Shown here piece after piece: positions 51,506 through 60,317 of a DNA stretch of 64,000 bases (positions are counted from its first letter, which is position 1; the number at the start of each line of letters is the position of its first letter). This DNA comes from Phenylobacterium sp. Root1290 (GTDB lineage: Bacteria; Pseudomonadota; Alphaproteobacteria; Caulobacterales; Caulobacteraceae). Where the stretch lies: NCBI RefSeq assembly GCF_001425305.1, contig NZ_LMEE01000002.1, positions 3,284 through 67,283 of the forward strand. The letters run 5' to 3'. Under the pieces are notes generated by a model that worked only from the letters and a program-made list of their open reading frames with translations, was not told where the DNA came from and made no database searches. Made by a program: the position numbers and the translations under genes.

Positions 51506-52579
51506 GTGCGCATCACAGTACTGGCGTGTTGTCTGGCGCTGGCCTCCCCAGCCCTGGCTGAGGAGGCGCTCGCCACCAAGCCGCCCAAGCCGTTCAGCGT
51601 CGTGGCCATGCCCATCCCGGTCTCCAATCCGGCGATCGGCAACGGCCTGGCGGTCGCCGCCCTCGGGATCTACACGCGCGACCAGGCCGACCCGCCCTGG
51701 ATCACCGCGGTCGGGGGCATGTACAGCGACACCCACAGCTGGGCCGTCGCGGTCGGCCAGCAAGCCAACCTCCGCAACGACACCGTCCGCCTCACCCTCG
51801 GCGGCGGCGGCGGCGACTTCCATCTCGACTTCTACGGCGTCGGCGCCGGCGCGGGCGCGCGCAACCGCGCCATTCCGATCGAGCAGCAGGCCGCAGGCTT
51901 GCTGGCCGAAGCGCTGTTTCAGGTCCGGCCGCACACCTATGTCGGGGTTCGCTACCGAGGCGTCGCGGTCAAGACGACGTTGGAGCTCTCCGAGATCCCC
52001 TTCCCAGACCTGCAATTGCCGAAGTTCGAACTCGACAGCGCCCTGTCCTCGCTCGGCCTGGCCGCCGAGTACGACAGCCGCGACAGCGAGTTCGGCCCTC
52101 GCAAGGGGGCCTACGCCACGGCCCAGTTCCTGGTCGCGTCCAAGACCCTCGGCAGCGACTTCGACTACAACCGGTTCGAGCTGGCCGCCAACGCCTACCA
52201 CGCCCTCTCCGACAAGGCGGTCGTCGCCGGACGGCTGGCGCTCTGCGACTCCGGGGACGGCGCGCCGTTCTACGATCTCTGCATGTTCGGCCAGAACAAC
52301 GACCTGCGCGGCTACGATCCAGGCCGCTACCGTGACCACACGCTGGCCTCCGTCCAGGTCGAGTATCGGCGCGACCTCTTCTGGCGGTTCGGCGCGGTCG
52401 CCTTCGCCGGCGTCGGCGGCGTCGCCCCCTCATTCGACAAGCTCGGCAAGCTGCTGCCCGCCGCCGGCGTAGGACTGCGCTTCAAGGCCTCCAAGACCCA
52501 CCGCGTCAACGCCAGCTTCGACGTCGCCTTCGCCGAGGACTCCCAGGCCTTCTACTTCTACATCGGCGAAGCCTTCTGA
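51506..52579 (+). CDS. POTRA-less Omp85/BamA-like outer-membrane barrel
   Basis: 357-residue outer-membrane protein: signal peptide (GTG start at 51506, MRITVLACCLALASPALA), then directly a barrel of the bacterial surface antigen (PF01103) kind. The LRGY motif (NNDLRGYDPGRYRDH, near residues 270-284), the family's fingerprint inside the barrel, and YDSRDSEFGPRKGAYA are visible. No POTRA repeats precede it, so it is not BamA or TamA. The barrel ends SQAFYFYIGEAF with terminal Phe. Small barrel-only members may transport lipids or unknown ligands; the DUF2092 (LolA-like) neighbour could deliver them. The start is weak and is likely coupled to the gene before it. Confidence 0.8.
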   Translation: MRITVLACCLALASPALAEEALATKPPKPFSVVAMPIPVSNPAIGNGLAVAALGIYTRDQADPPWITAVGGMYSDTHSWAVAVGQQANLRNDTVRLTLGGGGGDFHLDFYGVGAGAGARNRAIPIEQQAAGLLAEALFQVRPHTYVGVRYRGVAVKTTLELSEIPFPDLQLPKFELDSALSSLGLAAEYDSRDSEFGPRKGAYATAQFLVASKTLGSDFDYNRFELAANAYHALSDKAVVAGRLALCDSGDGAPFYDLCMFGQNNDLRGYDPGRYRDHTLASVQVEYRRDLFWRFGAVAFAGVGGVAPSFDKLGKLLPAAGVGLRFKASKTHRVNASFDVAFAEDSQAFYFYIGEAF

Positions 52580-52726
52580 CCTCCGGGTAATCCACGGCGC
52601 ACATGAGGCGCCGACCTGATCACGGCGGTGATCGCGCAGTGGTGTGATGGCCTTGTCGGAACGCTCCTTCCCCTCCCCCCGGGGAACGATCCGTCAGTCG
52701 GGCCTGGCGCCCGGCCTCCTGGACAG

Positions 52727-52760
52727 GGCCCCGCGCCAAGGCGCGGGGCCTATCTTTCGT
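52727..52760 (+). terminator. Strong stem-loop terminator after the Omp85-like gene
   Basis: GGCCCCGCGCC (52727-52737) pairs perfectly with GGCGCGGGGCC (52740-52750), followed by TATCTTTCG. It lies about 150 bp downstream of the barrel gene and 100 bp before the FGE start, in a 270-bp gap that holds no further gene; a GATCACGGCGGTGATC repeat near 52617 is also there. Confidence 0.65.
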
Positions 52761-52850
52761 CGGCGCATTGTCAGGGTTTCGCCGGATCGCCAACCGCTGT
52801 TCCCGATGGTGAGATCGCGTTCTACCGCTTCCCCAGCAAGGATCCGCCGA

Positions 52851-53813
52851 ATGCCCCAAATGCAGCGAAAGGCTCAGGCGCGCCCGCGCCACGCTCCCCG
52901 GCCGGGCATGGTCTGGATACCGGGCGGAGCCTTTCGCATGGGCTCTGACGTCCACTACGCCGAGGAGGCTCCGACCCGCCAGGTCGAGGTGGACGGCTTC
53001 TGGATCGACGAGCGCCCCGTGACCAATCGCGACTTCGCGGCCTTCGTCGAGGCTACAGGCTGGGTGACGATCGCCGAGCGCCCCGCCGATCCCGCCGACT
53101 ATCCCGGCGCCGACCCGGCGATGCTCGCCCCCTCCTCGCTGCTGTTCACGCCATCGGCCGGCCCGGTGCCGCTGAACGACATCCGCGCCTGGTGGCGCTA
53201 CACCCCCGGCGCCGACTGGCGCCATCCCTATGGCCCAGACAGCTCGCTCGAGGGCCTCGATGACCACCCCGTGGTCCACGTCGCCTGGGCCGACGTCGAG
53301 GCCTTCGCCCAATGGCGCCAGGCCGAGCTGCCCACCGAGGCCGAATGGGAGTTCGCCGCCCGCGGCGGGCTCGACGGCAAGGTCTACGCCTGGGGCGACG
53401 CCTTCGAACCGGGCGGGCGGCCGATGGCCAAGACCTGGCAAGGCAAGTTCCCCTTCGAGAACCTGGACAAGACCGGCTGGCCCCGAACCTCGCCGGTCGG
53501 CTCCTATCCGCCCAACGGCTATGGCCTGCTCGACATGATCGGCAACACCTGGGAGTGGACCTCCGACTGGTGGTCGACCCATTCGACCGAGCCGGTGAAG
53601 GGTTGCTGCGCGACCAGCCGCTCACAGGCCGCCCTGGAAGCCAGCTATGATCCCAACCAGCCGGACATCCGCATCCCGCGCAAGGTGCTCAAGGGCGGCT
53701 CCCACCTCTGCGCGCCCTCCTACTGCCGGCGTTACCGCCCGGCGGCGCGCCACGCTCAGCCGGTGGACACCTCGACCAGCCACGTCGGCTTCCGCTGCAT
53801 CGTCCGCCCCTAG
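52851..53813 (+). CDS. Formylglycine-generating enzyme (SUMF1 family)
   Basis: 320-residue enzyme that converts a cysteine of type I sulfatases into formylglycine. Start ATG 52851 has AGGA upstream. FGE core: WIPGGAFRMGSD near 22-33, VTNRDFAAFVEATG, LPTEAEWEFAARGG, GNTWEWTSDWW. The C-terminal block GGSHLCAPSYCRRYRPAARH has the two active-site cysteines (Cys287, Cys292) in the human FGE arrangement, so it is an active-type FGE, not an EgtB-like or regulatory homolog. No sulfatase is in the window, so the client lies elsewhere. Ends in CTAG shared with the convergent gene. Confidence 0.9.
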   Translation: MPQMQRKAQARPRHAPRPGMVWIPGGAFRMGSDVHYAEEAPTRQVEVDGFWIDERPVTNRDFAAFVEATGWVTIAERPADPADYPGADPAMLAPSSLLFTPSAGPVPLNDIRAWWRYTPGADWRHPYGPDSSLEGLDDHPVVHVAWADVEAFAQWRQAELPTEAEWEFAARGGLDGKVYAWGDAFEPGGRPMAKTWQGKFPFENLDKTGWPRTSPVGSYPPNGYGLLDMIGNTWEWTSDWWSTHSTEPVKGCCATSRSQAALEASYDPNQPDIRIPRKVLKGGSHLCAPSYCRRYRPAARHAQPVDTSTSHVGFRCIVRP

Positions 53814-54589
53814 GACGGGATGAGATAGGTCACCACGAAGCGCAGGCCCCAGTCGGGCCCGCCATCGGGCTTCTCGACATAGTAGCGGCCGAAGATCCCC
53901 GCCTGGATGCGCTGTTCGCCCAGCTTGTACATGTGGGTCACGCCGACGTTCAGCGGCACGGTCCACTGCTCGCGCGTCCAGTCGTAGGTGCTCTCCAGAT
54001 TGAACACGATGCCTGTAGTGCTCGGGAACGTGTAGTTGAAGAACGGCTGAAGCAGGGTGGAGTTGGTCTCTTCGTTGCTTTCCGCATCGCTCAGCGACCA
54101 GAGCTGCGTCGCCAGGACGCCATAGGTCATGTGGCCGTCCTGCTTGAGAACCAGACCCGCCGGTCCCGCCGCCCATTGGCCCGACCCGAGCCCGTCGGTC
54201 CCCGTCGGGTAGAATACCGCCGGACCGAAGCCTACCGTCGTCCCCTGCGTCTTCGGCGAGAAGAAGAAGGTCTGCAGGGTGTCGCCGAACCCCAGCGCAT
54301 CGCCCCCGGCCGGCGTCGTCTGCGTCTGCGAGACGATCGGCACGATCGTCCGAACGATCAGGTTCCAGTCCTCGGTCAGGTGAATGGGAACCACCGGCTG
54401 GATGTTCAGCGTCACCCGCTCGCCGTCCGCGGGGCCGTAGCAGCAGTCATAGTTGAACTGGAACGGCAGGCTGACGAGGTCCGCCACCGGGTTGGCCAGC
54501 TTCTTGGCCAGATCGGCGTCGGAATCCTGGGCGGCGGCCAGGCCGGGCGCGGCCATCACGGCCGCTCCCATCATTGCGATGAACTTCAT
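53810..54589 (-). CDS. Outer-membrane beta-barrel/transporter-like protein
   Basis: 259-residue exported protein with a signal peptide ending AAAQ. It has alternating beta-strand patterns throughout (VTLNIQPVVPIHL, LIVRTIVPIVSQTQTT, TTVGFGPAVFYPT) and an aromatic/terminal region DWGLRFVVTYLIPS. The layout fits the MetA-pathway-of-phenol/transporter (PF13557) family of small barrels, but substrate is unknown. A CCYG motif at about 50-53 is unusual. Its ATG overlaps the stop of a small upstream gene. Confidence 0.7.
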   Translation of the reverse strand: MKFIAMMGAAVMAAPGLAAAQDSDADLAKKLANPVADLVSLPFQFNYDCCYGPADGERVTLNIQPVVPIHLTEDWNLIVRTIVPIVSQTQTTPAGGDALGFGDTLQTFFFSPKTQGTTVGFGPAVFYPTGTDGLGSGQWAAGPAGLVLKQDGHMTYGVLATQLWSLSDAESNEETNSTLLQPFFNYTFPSTTGIVFNLESTYDWTREQWTVPLNVGVTHMYKLGEQRIQAGIFGRYYVEKPDGGPDWGLRFVVTYLIPS

Positions 54590-54774
54590 GCCGGCGCTCT
54601 CCCCAGCCGGAGCATGCCGCCCGCGGTAGCGCCGCCGGGCGTGCTGCTGACGGTGTCTATGTGACGAACCCCGGAGGCGCCCAGGCTCGTCCGGCCCTCC
54701 GCCGGGTGTGCGATGCAGGCCAAGGCCGCGCCGACCAGCAGATAGCGGCCGATATTGAGGGACTTGCCGCTCAT
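54586..54774 (-). CDS. Small exported protein upstream of the barrel gene
   Basis: 62-residue product with a signal-like hydrophobic N-terminus (IGRYLLVGAALACIAHPAEG) and a Gly/Ser/Thr-rich tail. Its TGA overlaps the ATG of the barrel gene (ATGA), which suggests coupling. No homology recognised and no clear Shine-Dalgarno, so it may also be a leader. Confidence 0.45.
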   Translation of the reverse strand: MSGKSLNIGRYLLVGAALACIAHPAEGRTSLGASGVRHIDTVSSTPGGATAGGMLRLGRAPA

Positions 54775-54965
54775 GGGGTCGCTCTCGCCAGCATCAAACA
54801 GCCCTCCGTCATGTCGCCTGACGGTTTCACCCGCGCTCGCCCCCCCCGGCTATCGGGTCCAACCCTGACAGCGGGCGCGGGTTTGGCGCATCAAGCGGGT
54901 CGCACGTCCCCTCGGACGGCGCGGAGGCGTCCGGCGCCTAGGACCGCGGTGTCAGGGTTTCCCCG

Positions 54966-55370
54966 ATGGTCGGCCTCGCCGACCTCGGCTTGGTTGCCCC
55001 CATGGAAGCCGTCCTCCAAGAACTGGCCACCTACGTCGCGCTGATCGCCGAGATGGTCTGCGTGCTCTGCATCGCCATCGGCGTGCTTGAGGGCGTCTAC
55101 CTGGCGGGGCGCTACATGGTTGCGTCCTCGTCCTCGGCCTCGCCCGCCGTCACGCGACGGCAGGTTTGGACCCGCTTCGCGCGCTGGATCATCCTGGCGC
55201 TGGAGTTCGCCCTCGCCGCCGACATCGCCCGCACCGCAATCGCCCCGACCTGGGACGACATCGGCCAGCTCGCCGCCATCGCGGTCATTCGGACCGCACT
55301 CAACTATTTCCTCGAACGCGACCTGGAAGCCTTCACCCGGCAAGAAGCCGCCCCCGAGATCGAGAAGTAG
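54966..55370 (+). CDS. DUF1622 membrane protein
   Basis: 134-residue protein (122 if the ATG at 55002 is used). Three hydrophobic helices: LATYVALIAEMVCVLCIAIGV, FARWIILALEFALAADIART and LAAIAVIRTALNYFLE. The signature of DUF1622 is RWIILALEFALAADIARTAI followed by PTWDDIGQLAAIAVIRTALN. Function unknown. Isolated between convergent and unrelated genes. Confidence 0.82.
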   Translation: MVGLADLGLVAPMEAVLQELATYVALIAEMVCVLCIAIGVLEGVYLAGRYMVASSSSASPAVTRRQVWTRFARWIILALEFALAADIARTAIAPTWDDIGQLAAIAVIRTALNYFLERDLEAFTRQEAAPEIEK

Positions 55371-55521
55371 GGCGCTGGCCTCTCCCGCCTTCCGGCGCGG
55401 GGCGTCAGCCGCCCCTTAAGCTCAGCCGAGGGTTTGACCTGATTGGCGCCTGCGGGCCGGGGTCGGACATTTCCGCAACGAGGCGAGGCCTCGGTTCGGA
55501 TCGACAGATGGGAAAGCTCCA

Positions 55522-56127
55522 ATGCGTAGCGGCGTCCTGAAATCCCTGGCCCTCAGCGCGAGCCTCGCGGCCGCCTCCCTGACCCTGGCGGCGTGCGAAA
55601 GCCCCGGCGGCCAGGTTTCCGTTCTCAAGAGCGACGCGGTCGCCGTCGTGCCTGGCTCGAGCTGGGCCTGGGCGCCGGGCGCGCAGCCAGGATCAGGCGA
55701 TCCACGGATCGACAACGACATCATTCAGAACCGGGTCAAGGCCGCCGTCGAGGGCGCGCTGGCGGCCCGGGGCTATCGTCAGGTCTCTGATCCCGCGTCC
55801 GCGGCCTTACTGGTTCAGTACCATATCGGCCTGCAGAACCGGACCGAGACGCGGGTGGACACCTTCGGCGGTCCGACCCGCGGCCCCGCCGCCTGCGGCA
55901 TCCGCGGCTGCATCGGCGGCTTCGGCTGGGGCATGTACGGCCCGCCGATGGACGTCGATGTCCGCAACATCAACTACGTCGAAGGCACCGTGATGCTGGA
56001 CCTCATAGACCGGGCCAGCGGCAAGCTCGCCTGGCGCGCCACCTCGCAGAAGCGGCTCGATCAGAGCGACGCCAACCAGGCCGGGGTCAGCGCCATCTTC
56101 ACCGACATGGTCAGAAGCCTTCCCTGA
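55522..56127 (+). CDS. DUF4136 lipoprotein
   Basis: 201-residue lipoprotein with lipobox LTLAAC (Cys at residue 25) and a DUF4136 domain: SSWAWAP, DNDIIQNRVKAAVEGALAARGYRQV, AALLVQYHIGLQNRTETRVDT, a Gly-rich insert GGFGWGMYGPP, and GTVMLDLIDRASGKLAWRATSQKRL. This family is periplasmic/outer-membrane anchored; function unknown. GGGAAAG stands before the ATG. Confidence 0.85.
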   Translation: MRSGVLKSLALSASLAAASLTLAACESPGGQVSVLKSDAVAVVPGSSWAWAPGAQPGSGDPRIDNDIIQNRVKAAVEGALAARGYRQVSDPASAALLVQYHIGLQNRTETRVDTFGGPTRGPAACGIRGCIGGFGWGMYGPPMDVDVRNINYVEGTVMLDLIDRASGKLAWRATSQKRLDQSDANQAGVSAIFTDMVRSLP

Positions 56128-56169
56128 CCTGACCTCGTTCCCCCTGTAGGCCGCGGAGGCGGCTGGACC

Positions 56170-57033
56170 ATGGAAGCCATCAAGCAGATCCTGCCCCTCC
56201 TGCTCACCCTCAGCCTCGCCGGCCTGGTGCTGACAGTCGGCCTCAAGGCCCGGGTGAGCGACCTCCTCTATGTGATCCGGCGGCCGGCCCTGCTGGCCAA
56301 GGCCGTTCTGGCGGTCATGATCATCCCGCCGCTCGCCGCCGCCGCCTTGGTCTGGCTCCTGCCGCTCGAACCGGTGGTGAAAGCCGGGCTCATGCTGATG
56401 GCGATATCGCCCGTCCCGCCGCTGGTGCCGGGCAAGGAGCTCAAGATCGGCGCGCGCAAGGAGTACGCCTACGGCGTCTATGTCGCCATGGCGCTGCTGA
56501 CCATCGTCGCGGTGCCGCTGGTCTTCGACCTGGCCGCGCGCATCTTCGGCCACGGCAGGATGCTGCCGTTCCACCTCATCGCCTCCACCGTCGCGACCGG
56601 CGTCCTGGTCCCCCTGGCCCTGGGCATGATCGTCCGGCGCATCGCCCCAGACTTCGCCGAGCGCGCCGCTCCCTGGGTCTACAGGCTGAGCATGCTGCTG
56701 GTCGTGCTGGTCTTCGCGCCCATTCTCGCGGCGATCTGGCCGGCGCTTCGGCAATTGATCGGCGACGGGGCCATGGTGGCGATGGCGGCGCTCACCCTGA
56801 TCACCCTGATCGGCGGCCATCTGCTCGGCGGCCCTGCCGACTACGACCGCGGGACCCTCGCGGTGGCCAGTTCCGTCCGCCATCCCGGCATCGCCATGCT
56901 GATCGCCAACACCGCCTTCGACGACAAACGCGTCACCGCCGCCGTGCTGCTCTACCTGCTGGTCAGCATGATCCTCGGGGCGTTCTACGCAGTCTGGTTC
57001 AAGCACCGCTATCCGGCCGCGCGCCCGGCCTGA
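56170..57033 (+). CDS. BASS-type (bile acid:sodium symporter family) membrane protein
   Basis: 287-residue inner-membrane protein with about nine helices. Characteristic parts: LVLTVGLKARVSDLLYVIRRP, VMIIPPLAAAAL, MLMAISPVPPLVPGKELKIGA and SSVRHPGIAMLIANTAF, which correspond to the conserved sodium-site helices of the family. Substrate could be an organic anion (keto acid, sterol or others). It starts 42 bp after the DUF4136 gene and could share a transcript. Confidence 0.82.
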   Translation: MEAIKQILPLLLTLSLAGLVLTVGLKARVSDLLYVIRRPALLAKAVLAVMIIPPLAAAALVWLLPLEPVVKAGLMLMAISPVPPLVPGKELKIGARKEYAYGVYVAMALLTIVAVPLVFDLAARIFGHGRMLPFHLIASTVATGVLVPLALGMIVRRIAPDFAERAAPWVYRLSMLLVVLVFAPILAAIWPALRQLIGDGAMVAMAALTLITLIGGHLLGGPADYDRGTLAVASSVRHPGIAMLIANTAFDDKRVTAAVLLYLLVSMILGAFYAVWFKHRYPAARPA

Positions 57034-57135
57034 GCCCTCGCGGTTCGCCTACGGCCCATTGCGGGTTTGCACTGATATCGGCCTCCGGGCGCCGGGCGCA
57101 TTGTGACGCTGAACTTTCGTCAGGGAGCCCCCACC

Positions 57136-57837
57136 ATGACCCGCCGTGTCGTCGTCACCGCGCTCGCCGCCCTTTGCCTGCTCGGGAGCGCAGTTCCCCA
57201 GGCGCTCGCCGCCTCGCCGCCCGCCACCTGGGACGGCCTCAGCAACGTGAAATCCAAGCGGTTCGATGCGGCCTACGTGCTGCCGGGCTCGGATTTCCGC
57301 GTCTACACCAAGGTCATGATGGACCCGACCGAGGTCGCGTTCCGCAAGAACTGGGTCCGCGACTACAACAACGAAGCGATGGACCTCTCCCAGCGCATCG
57401 ACAAGGACGACGCCCAGAAGATGCTCGATGCGGCCCGCACGGGCTTCGAGAAGGTGTTCATCAAGGCCTACAACGACGCCGGCTATCAGGTCGTCACGGC
57501 CCCGGGTCCCGACGTCCTGCGCGTGCGCACGGGCGTCGCCAACCTCTACGTCGCCGCGCCTGACCGCCCCACCGCCGGGCGCTCGCGCACCTTCAGCGAC
57601 GAGGCGGGCTCGGCCACCGTCGTGATCGAAGTGCGCGACTCCGAGACCGGCGCCCTTCTCGGCCGCGCGGTCGACTCCCGCATCGCCGGCGACACCGGGC
57701 CGTTCATGCGCAACAGCGTCACCAACCGCGCCGACTTCACCGAGCTGTTCCAGCGCTGGGCCAAGATCAGCATTGAGGCCATGGCCGAACTGAAGGCCAT
57801 GTCGCCGATCCCGGACAACCCGACGGCTGCACGCTAG
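57136..57837 (+). CDS. DUF3313-like exported protein
   Basis: 233-residue exported protein from ATG 57136 (GGGAG upstream). Signal peptide ends ALAA. Body starts ATWDGLSNVKSKRFDAAYVLPGSDFRVYTKVMMDPTEVAF, the opening pattern of DUF3313, with AGSATVVIEVRDSETGALLGRAVDSR later. No lipobox. Function unknown. Convergent with the subunit 3 gene, 3 bp apart. Confidence 0.72.
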   Translation: MTRRVVVTALAALCLLGSAVPQALAASPPATWDGLSNVKSKRFDAAYVLPGSDFRVYTKVMMDPTEVAFRKNWVRDYNNEAMDLSQRIDKDDAQKMLDAARTGFEKVFIKAYNDAGYQVVTAPGPDVLRVRTGVANLYVAAPDRPTAGRSRTFSDEAGSATVVIEVRDSETGALLGRAVDSRIAGDTGPFMRNSVTNRADFTELFQRWAKISIEAMAELKAMSPIPDNPTAAR

Positions 57838-57840
57838 CGG

Positions 57841-58401
57841 CTACTGCGCCCAGGCGCGGCCGATCTCCGCCAGCGGCACGCAGCCGCGATACTCGCCCGG
57901 CACCGGGTCGTAGTTCAGCGCCAGCGTCGCCCCTGGCTCGGACGTGAAGTAGCCGATCGTCACGTACTCCTTCAGCACCGAGAAGAAGTGCCGCGGCTTC
58001 CACGCCTTGCGGGCGGCGGCGGCCTCCTGGTCGTACCGCGTCAGGATCTGCGCCTGCTGCTCCGGCTTCAGCGCCGCGAACACAACGCCGTGCGCGGCCC
58101 GCGCGTCGGCGTCCACCTGCGTCAGCCCGGCCTTCAACAGGTCGGCCTGCGCGGGCGGCAGGTAGGTGGCGATGGTGCGGTCGACGAACTGCGGAACCTT
58201 CGCCTCGCGGGCGCCCGGCGTGTCGGTCTTGGGCACGATCAGTTCGGCGATGGCGTCCAGCGCGCGCGCCTGCTCGGCGTCGAGCGCCGTGGGCGTCCAG
58301 GCCAGCGGCGGCAGGGCCGCGGCCACCGGGCCGGCGAAGCCGACCGACACCATGCCCATGGTCAGGGCCAGGCCCCGGAAAGCGTCGCGTCGATTCAGCA
58401 T
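57841..58401 (-). CDS. Gluconate 2-dehydrogenase subunit 3-type protein (small subunit of the GMC oxidase)
   Basis: 186-residue periplasmic subunit with a Tat-type signal (NRRDAFRGLALTMG) of PF13618. Body: ALDAIAELIVPKTDTPGAREAKVPQFVDRTIA, HFFSVLKEYVTIGYFTSEPGA, GCVPL near the end. In known sugar dehydrogenases this subunit carries the leaderless GMC partner out through Tat. ATG overlaps the GMC stop by one base (TGATG), so translation is coupled. Resembles LacC-like subunits of Caulobacter 3-keto-lactose oxidation. Confidence 0.88.
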   Translation of the reverse strand: MLNRRDAFRGLALTMGMVSVGFAGPVAAALPPLAWTPTALDAEQARALDAIAELIVPKTDTPGAREAKVPQFVDRTIATYLPPAQADLLKAGLTQVDADARAAHGVVFAALKPEQQAQILTRYDQEAAAARKAWKPRHFFSVLKEYVTIGYFTSEPGATLALNYDPVPGEYRGCVPLAEIGRAWAQ

Positions 58402-60134
58402 CACAGCTCTCCCTTCCGCTTGGCCTGCACCGCGTGATCGACCGCCCGGGCGGTCAGCGCCATGTAGGTCAGCGACGGGTTCACGCACGAGGCCGAGGTC
58501 ATCGCCGCGCCGTCGGTGACGTAGACGTTCTTGCACTCGTGGACCTGGTTGTGCGCGTTCAGCACCGAGGTCTTCGGATCGCGGCCCATCCGCGCCGTAC
58601 CCATTTCGTGAATGCCCAGACCCGGCGAATAGCCCATGTCGGCGGCCTGCACGTTCTTGAATCCGGCGGCCTCCAGCATCTCGACCGCGGCCGCCTGCAT
58701 GTCCTTACGCATGGCCTTTTCGTTGTCGCGGATCGTCACCTTCGCCGACAAGGTCGGCAGGCCGTACTTGTCCTTCACCGCCTGGTTCAGCGTCACGCGG
58801 TTGTCCGCATAGGGCAGCATCTCGCCGAAGGCCCCCAGCGACATGATCCACGGCCCCGGCTGGGTCAGCGCGGCCTTGCGGCTCGCGCCGAAGCCCTCGC
58901 CGCCGAGGTCGCGGTCCCAGGTCGGCCGCGAGGCGCCGCCCTGGTAGCCATAGCCGCGGATGAAGTCCTTCCGCGCGGTCGCCGCATCGCCCAGGTTGCG
59001 GAAGCGCGGCACATAGATCCCGTTCGGCCGCCGGCCCGAATAGTACTTGTCGGCGAACTCCTCGACGTCGGCCTTGGCGCCGACCCGGAAGTGGTGATCC
59101 ATCACGTTGCGGCCGAGCTGGTCGCTGCCGTTGCCAAAGCCGTTCTCGAACCGCGAACTCGTCGAGTTCATCAGGATCCACGTCGAGTTCAGAGCCGAGG
59201 CGCAGAGGAAGATCACCTCCGCGTAGAACTCCTCTTCCTTCAGGGTCTCGGCGTCGAGGATCCGCACCCCGCTCGCCTTGCCGGCCTTGGCGTCATAGAT
59301 CAGCGACGTCACGATCGAGTTCGGCCGCAGGTTCAGATTGCCCGTGCGCTCGGCCGCCACCAGCGTCGCCGAGTTCGAGCTGAAGTAGCCGCCGAACGGG
59401 CAGCCGCGCATGCACATGTTGCGGTGCTGGCACTTGCTGCGCCCCAGGCTCAGCTGCTCTTCGGTCGGCTCGGTCAGGTGCGCCGTGCGCCCCATGGTGA
59501 TCCGCCGCTCGGCGAACCGGCCCTCGACCCGCGACTTGAAGGCGGTCTCGACGCAGTTCATCTCCATCGGCGGCTGGAACTGGCCGTCCGGCAGATGCGC
59601 CAGCCCCTCCTTGGCGCCCGAGACGCCGATGAAGCGCTCCACATAGTCGTACCAGGGAGCCAGGTCCTCGTAGCGGATCGGCCAGTCGACCGCGATCCCG
59701 TCACGGGCGTTGGCCTCGAAGTCCATCGGACTGTGGCGATAGCTCTGCCGGCCCCAGGTCAGCGATCGCCCCCCCACCTGATAGCTGCGGATCCAGTCGA
59801 ACGGCGCTTCTTCGGTGTACGGGTTCTCGTCGTCGCGGACGAAGAAGTGCTTGGTGTACTCGGTGATCGTGTAGCCGGTCCGCGACTGGACGGGATAGGT
59901 GGCCTTCAACTGCGAGGCCGGCAGCTTGCCCTGCGGGTACTTGGTGTCCCACGGATCGGTCATCGCCGTCGGATAGTCCTCCAGGTGCCGGACCATCGGC
60001 CCGCGCTCCAGGACCAGGGTCTTCAGACCCTTTTCCGTCAGCTCCTTGGCGGCCCAGCCGCCGGTGATGCCGCTGCCGACGACGATGGCGTCATAGGTGT
60101 TTTCCTGGCGCGAACGGCCGCTCAGATTGGCCAT
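58401..60134 (-). CDS. GMC-family FAD sugar dehydrogenase with [3Fe-4S] motif
   Basis: 577-residue flavoenzyme likely oxidising C3 of a glycoside's glucose unit. FAD loop VVGSGITGGWAAKEL at 18-32, ADP motif VGGRSLTWGRQSYR near 120-133, and the C-terminal GMC box with His in GIHEMGTARMG and Asn in CVNPSLTYMAL. Cys235, Cys241 and Cys245 have C-X5-C-X3-C spacing, like the [3Fe-4S] site of Burkholderia FAD-glucose dehydrogenase. No leader peptide, so it is exported with its Tat-borne partner. GGGGGAG stands before the ATG. Electrons would go to a periplasmic cytochrome c such as the one at 61175-61528. Confidence 0.9.
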   Translation of the reverse strand: MANLSGRSRQENTYDAIVVGSGITGGWAAKELTEKGLKTLVLERGPMVRHLEDYPTAMTDPWDTKYPQGKLPASQLKATYPVQSRTGYTITEYTKHFFVRDDENPYTEEAPFDWIRSYQVGGRSLTWGRQSYRHSPMDFEANARDGIAVDWPIRYEDLAPWYDYVERFIGVSGAKEGLAHLPDGQFQPPMEMNCVETAFKSRVEGRFAERRITMGRTAHLTEPTEEQLSLGRSKCQHRNMCMRGCPFGGYFSSNSATLVAAERTGNLNLRPNSIVTSLIYDAKAGKASGVRILDAETLKEEEFYAEVIFLCASALNSTWILMNSTSSRFENGFGNGSDQLGRNVMDHHFRVGAKADVEEFADKYYSGRRPNGIYVPRFRNLGDAATARKDFIRGYGYQGGASRPTWDRDLGGEGFGASRKAALTQPGPWIMSLGAFGEMLPYADNRVTLNQAVKDKYGLPTLSAKVTIRDNEKAMRKDMQAAAVEMLEAAGFKNVQAADMGYSPGLGIHEMGTARMGRDPKTSVLNAHNQVHECKNVYVTDGAAMTSASCVNPSLTYMALTARAVDHAVQAKRKGEL

Positions 60135-60317
60135 GTCTCCCCCCTAGCACACGCCCGGCGGCGCGATCCGCCCGGCTTATTGCGCACCCGTCCACGATGA
60201 ATCGCTTCGCGGCCCGACTGCGCCTTTTCAGGCTCCCAGGTTCCATGAAATGGGTTACATTGCAAGCAGACAAGGGAACGCCGGAACGCGCGTCCACATC
60301 CATCGGGAGGGAACCCC

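Noticed and set aside
60249..60261. AATGGGTTACATT repeat before the GMC gene as regulator site
   Set aside because: Only 4-bp arms; too short to separate from chance.
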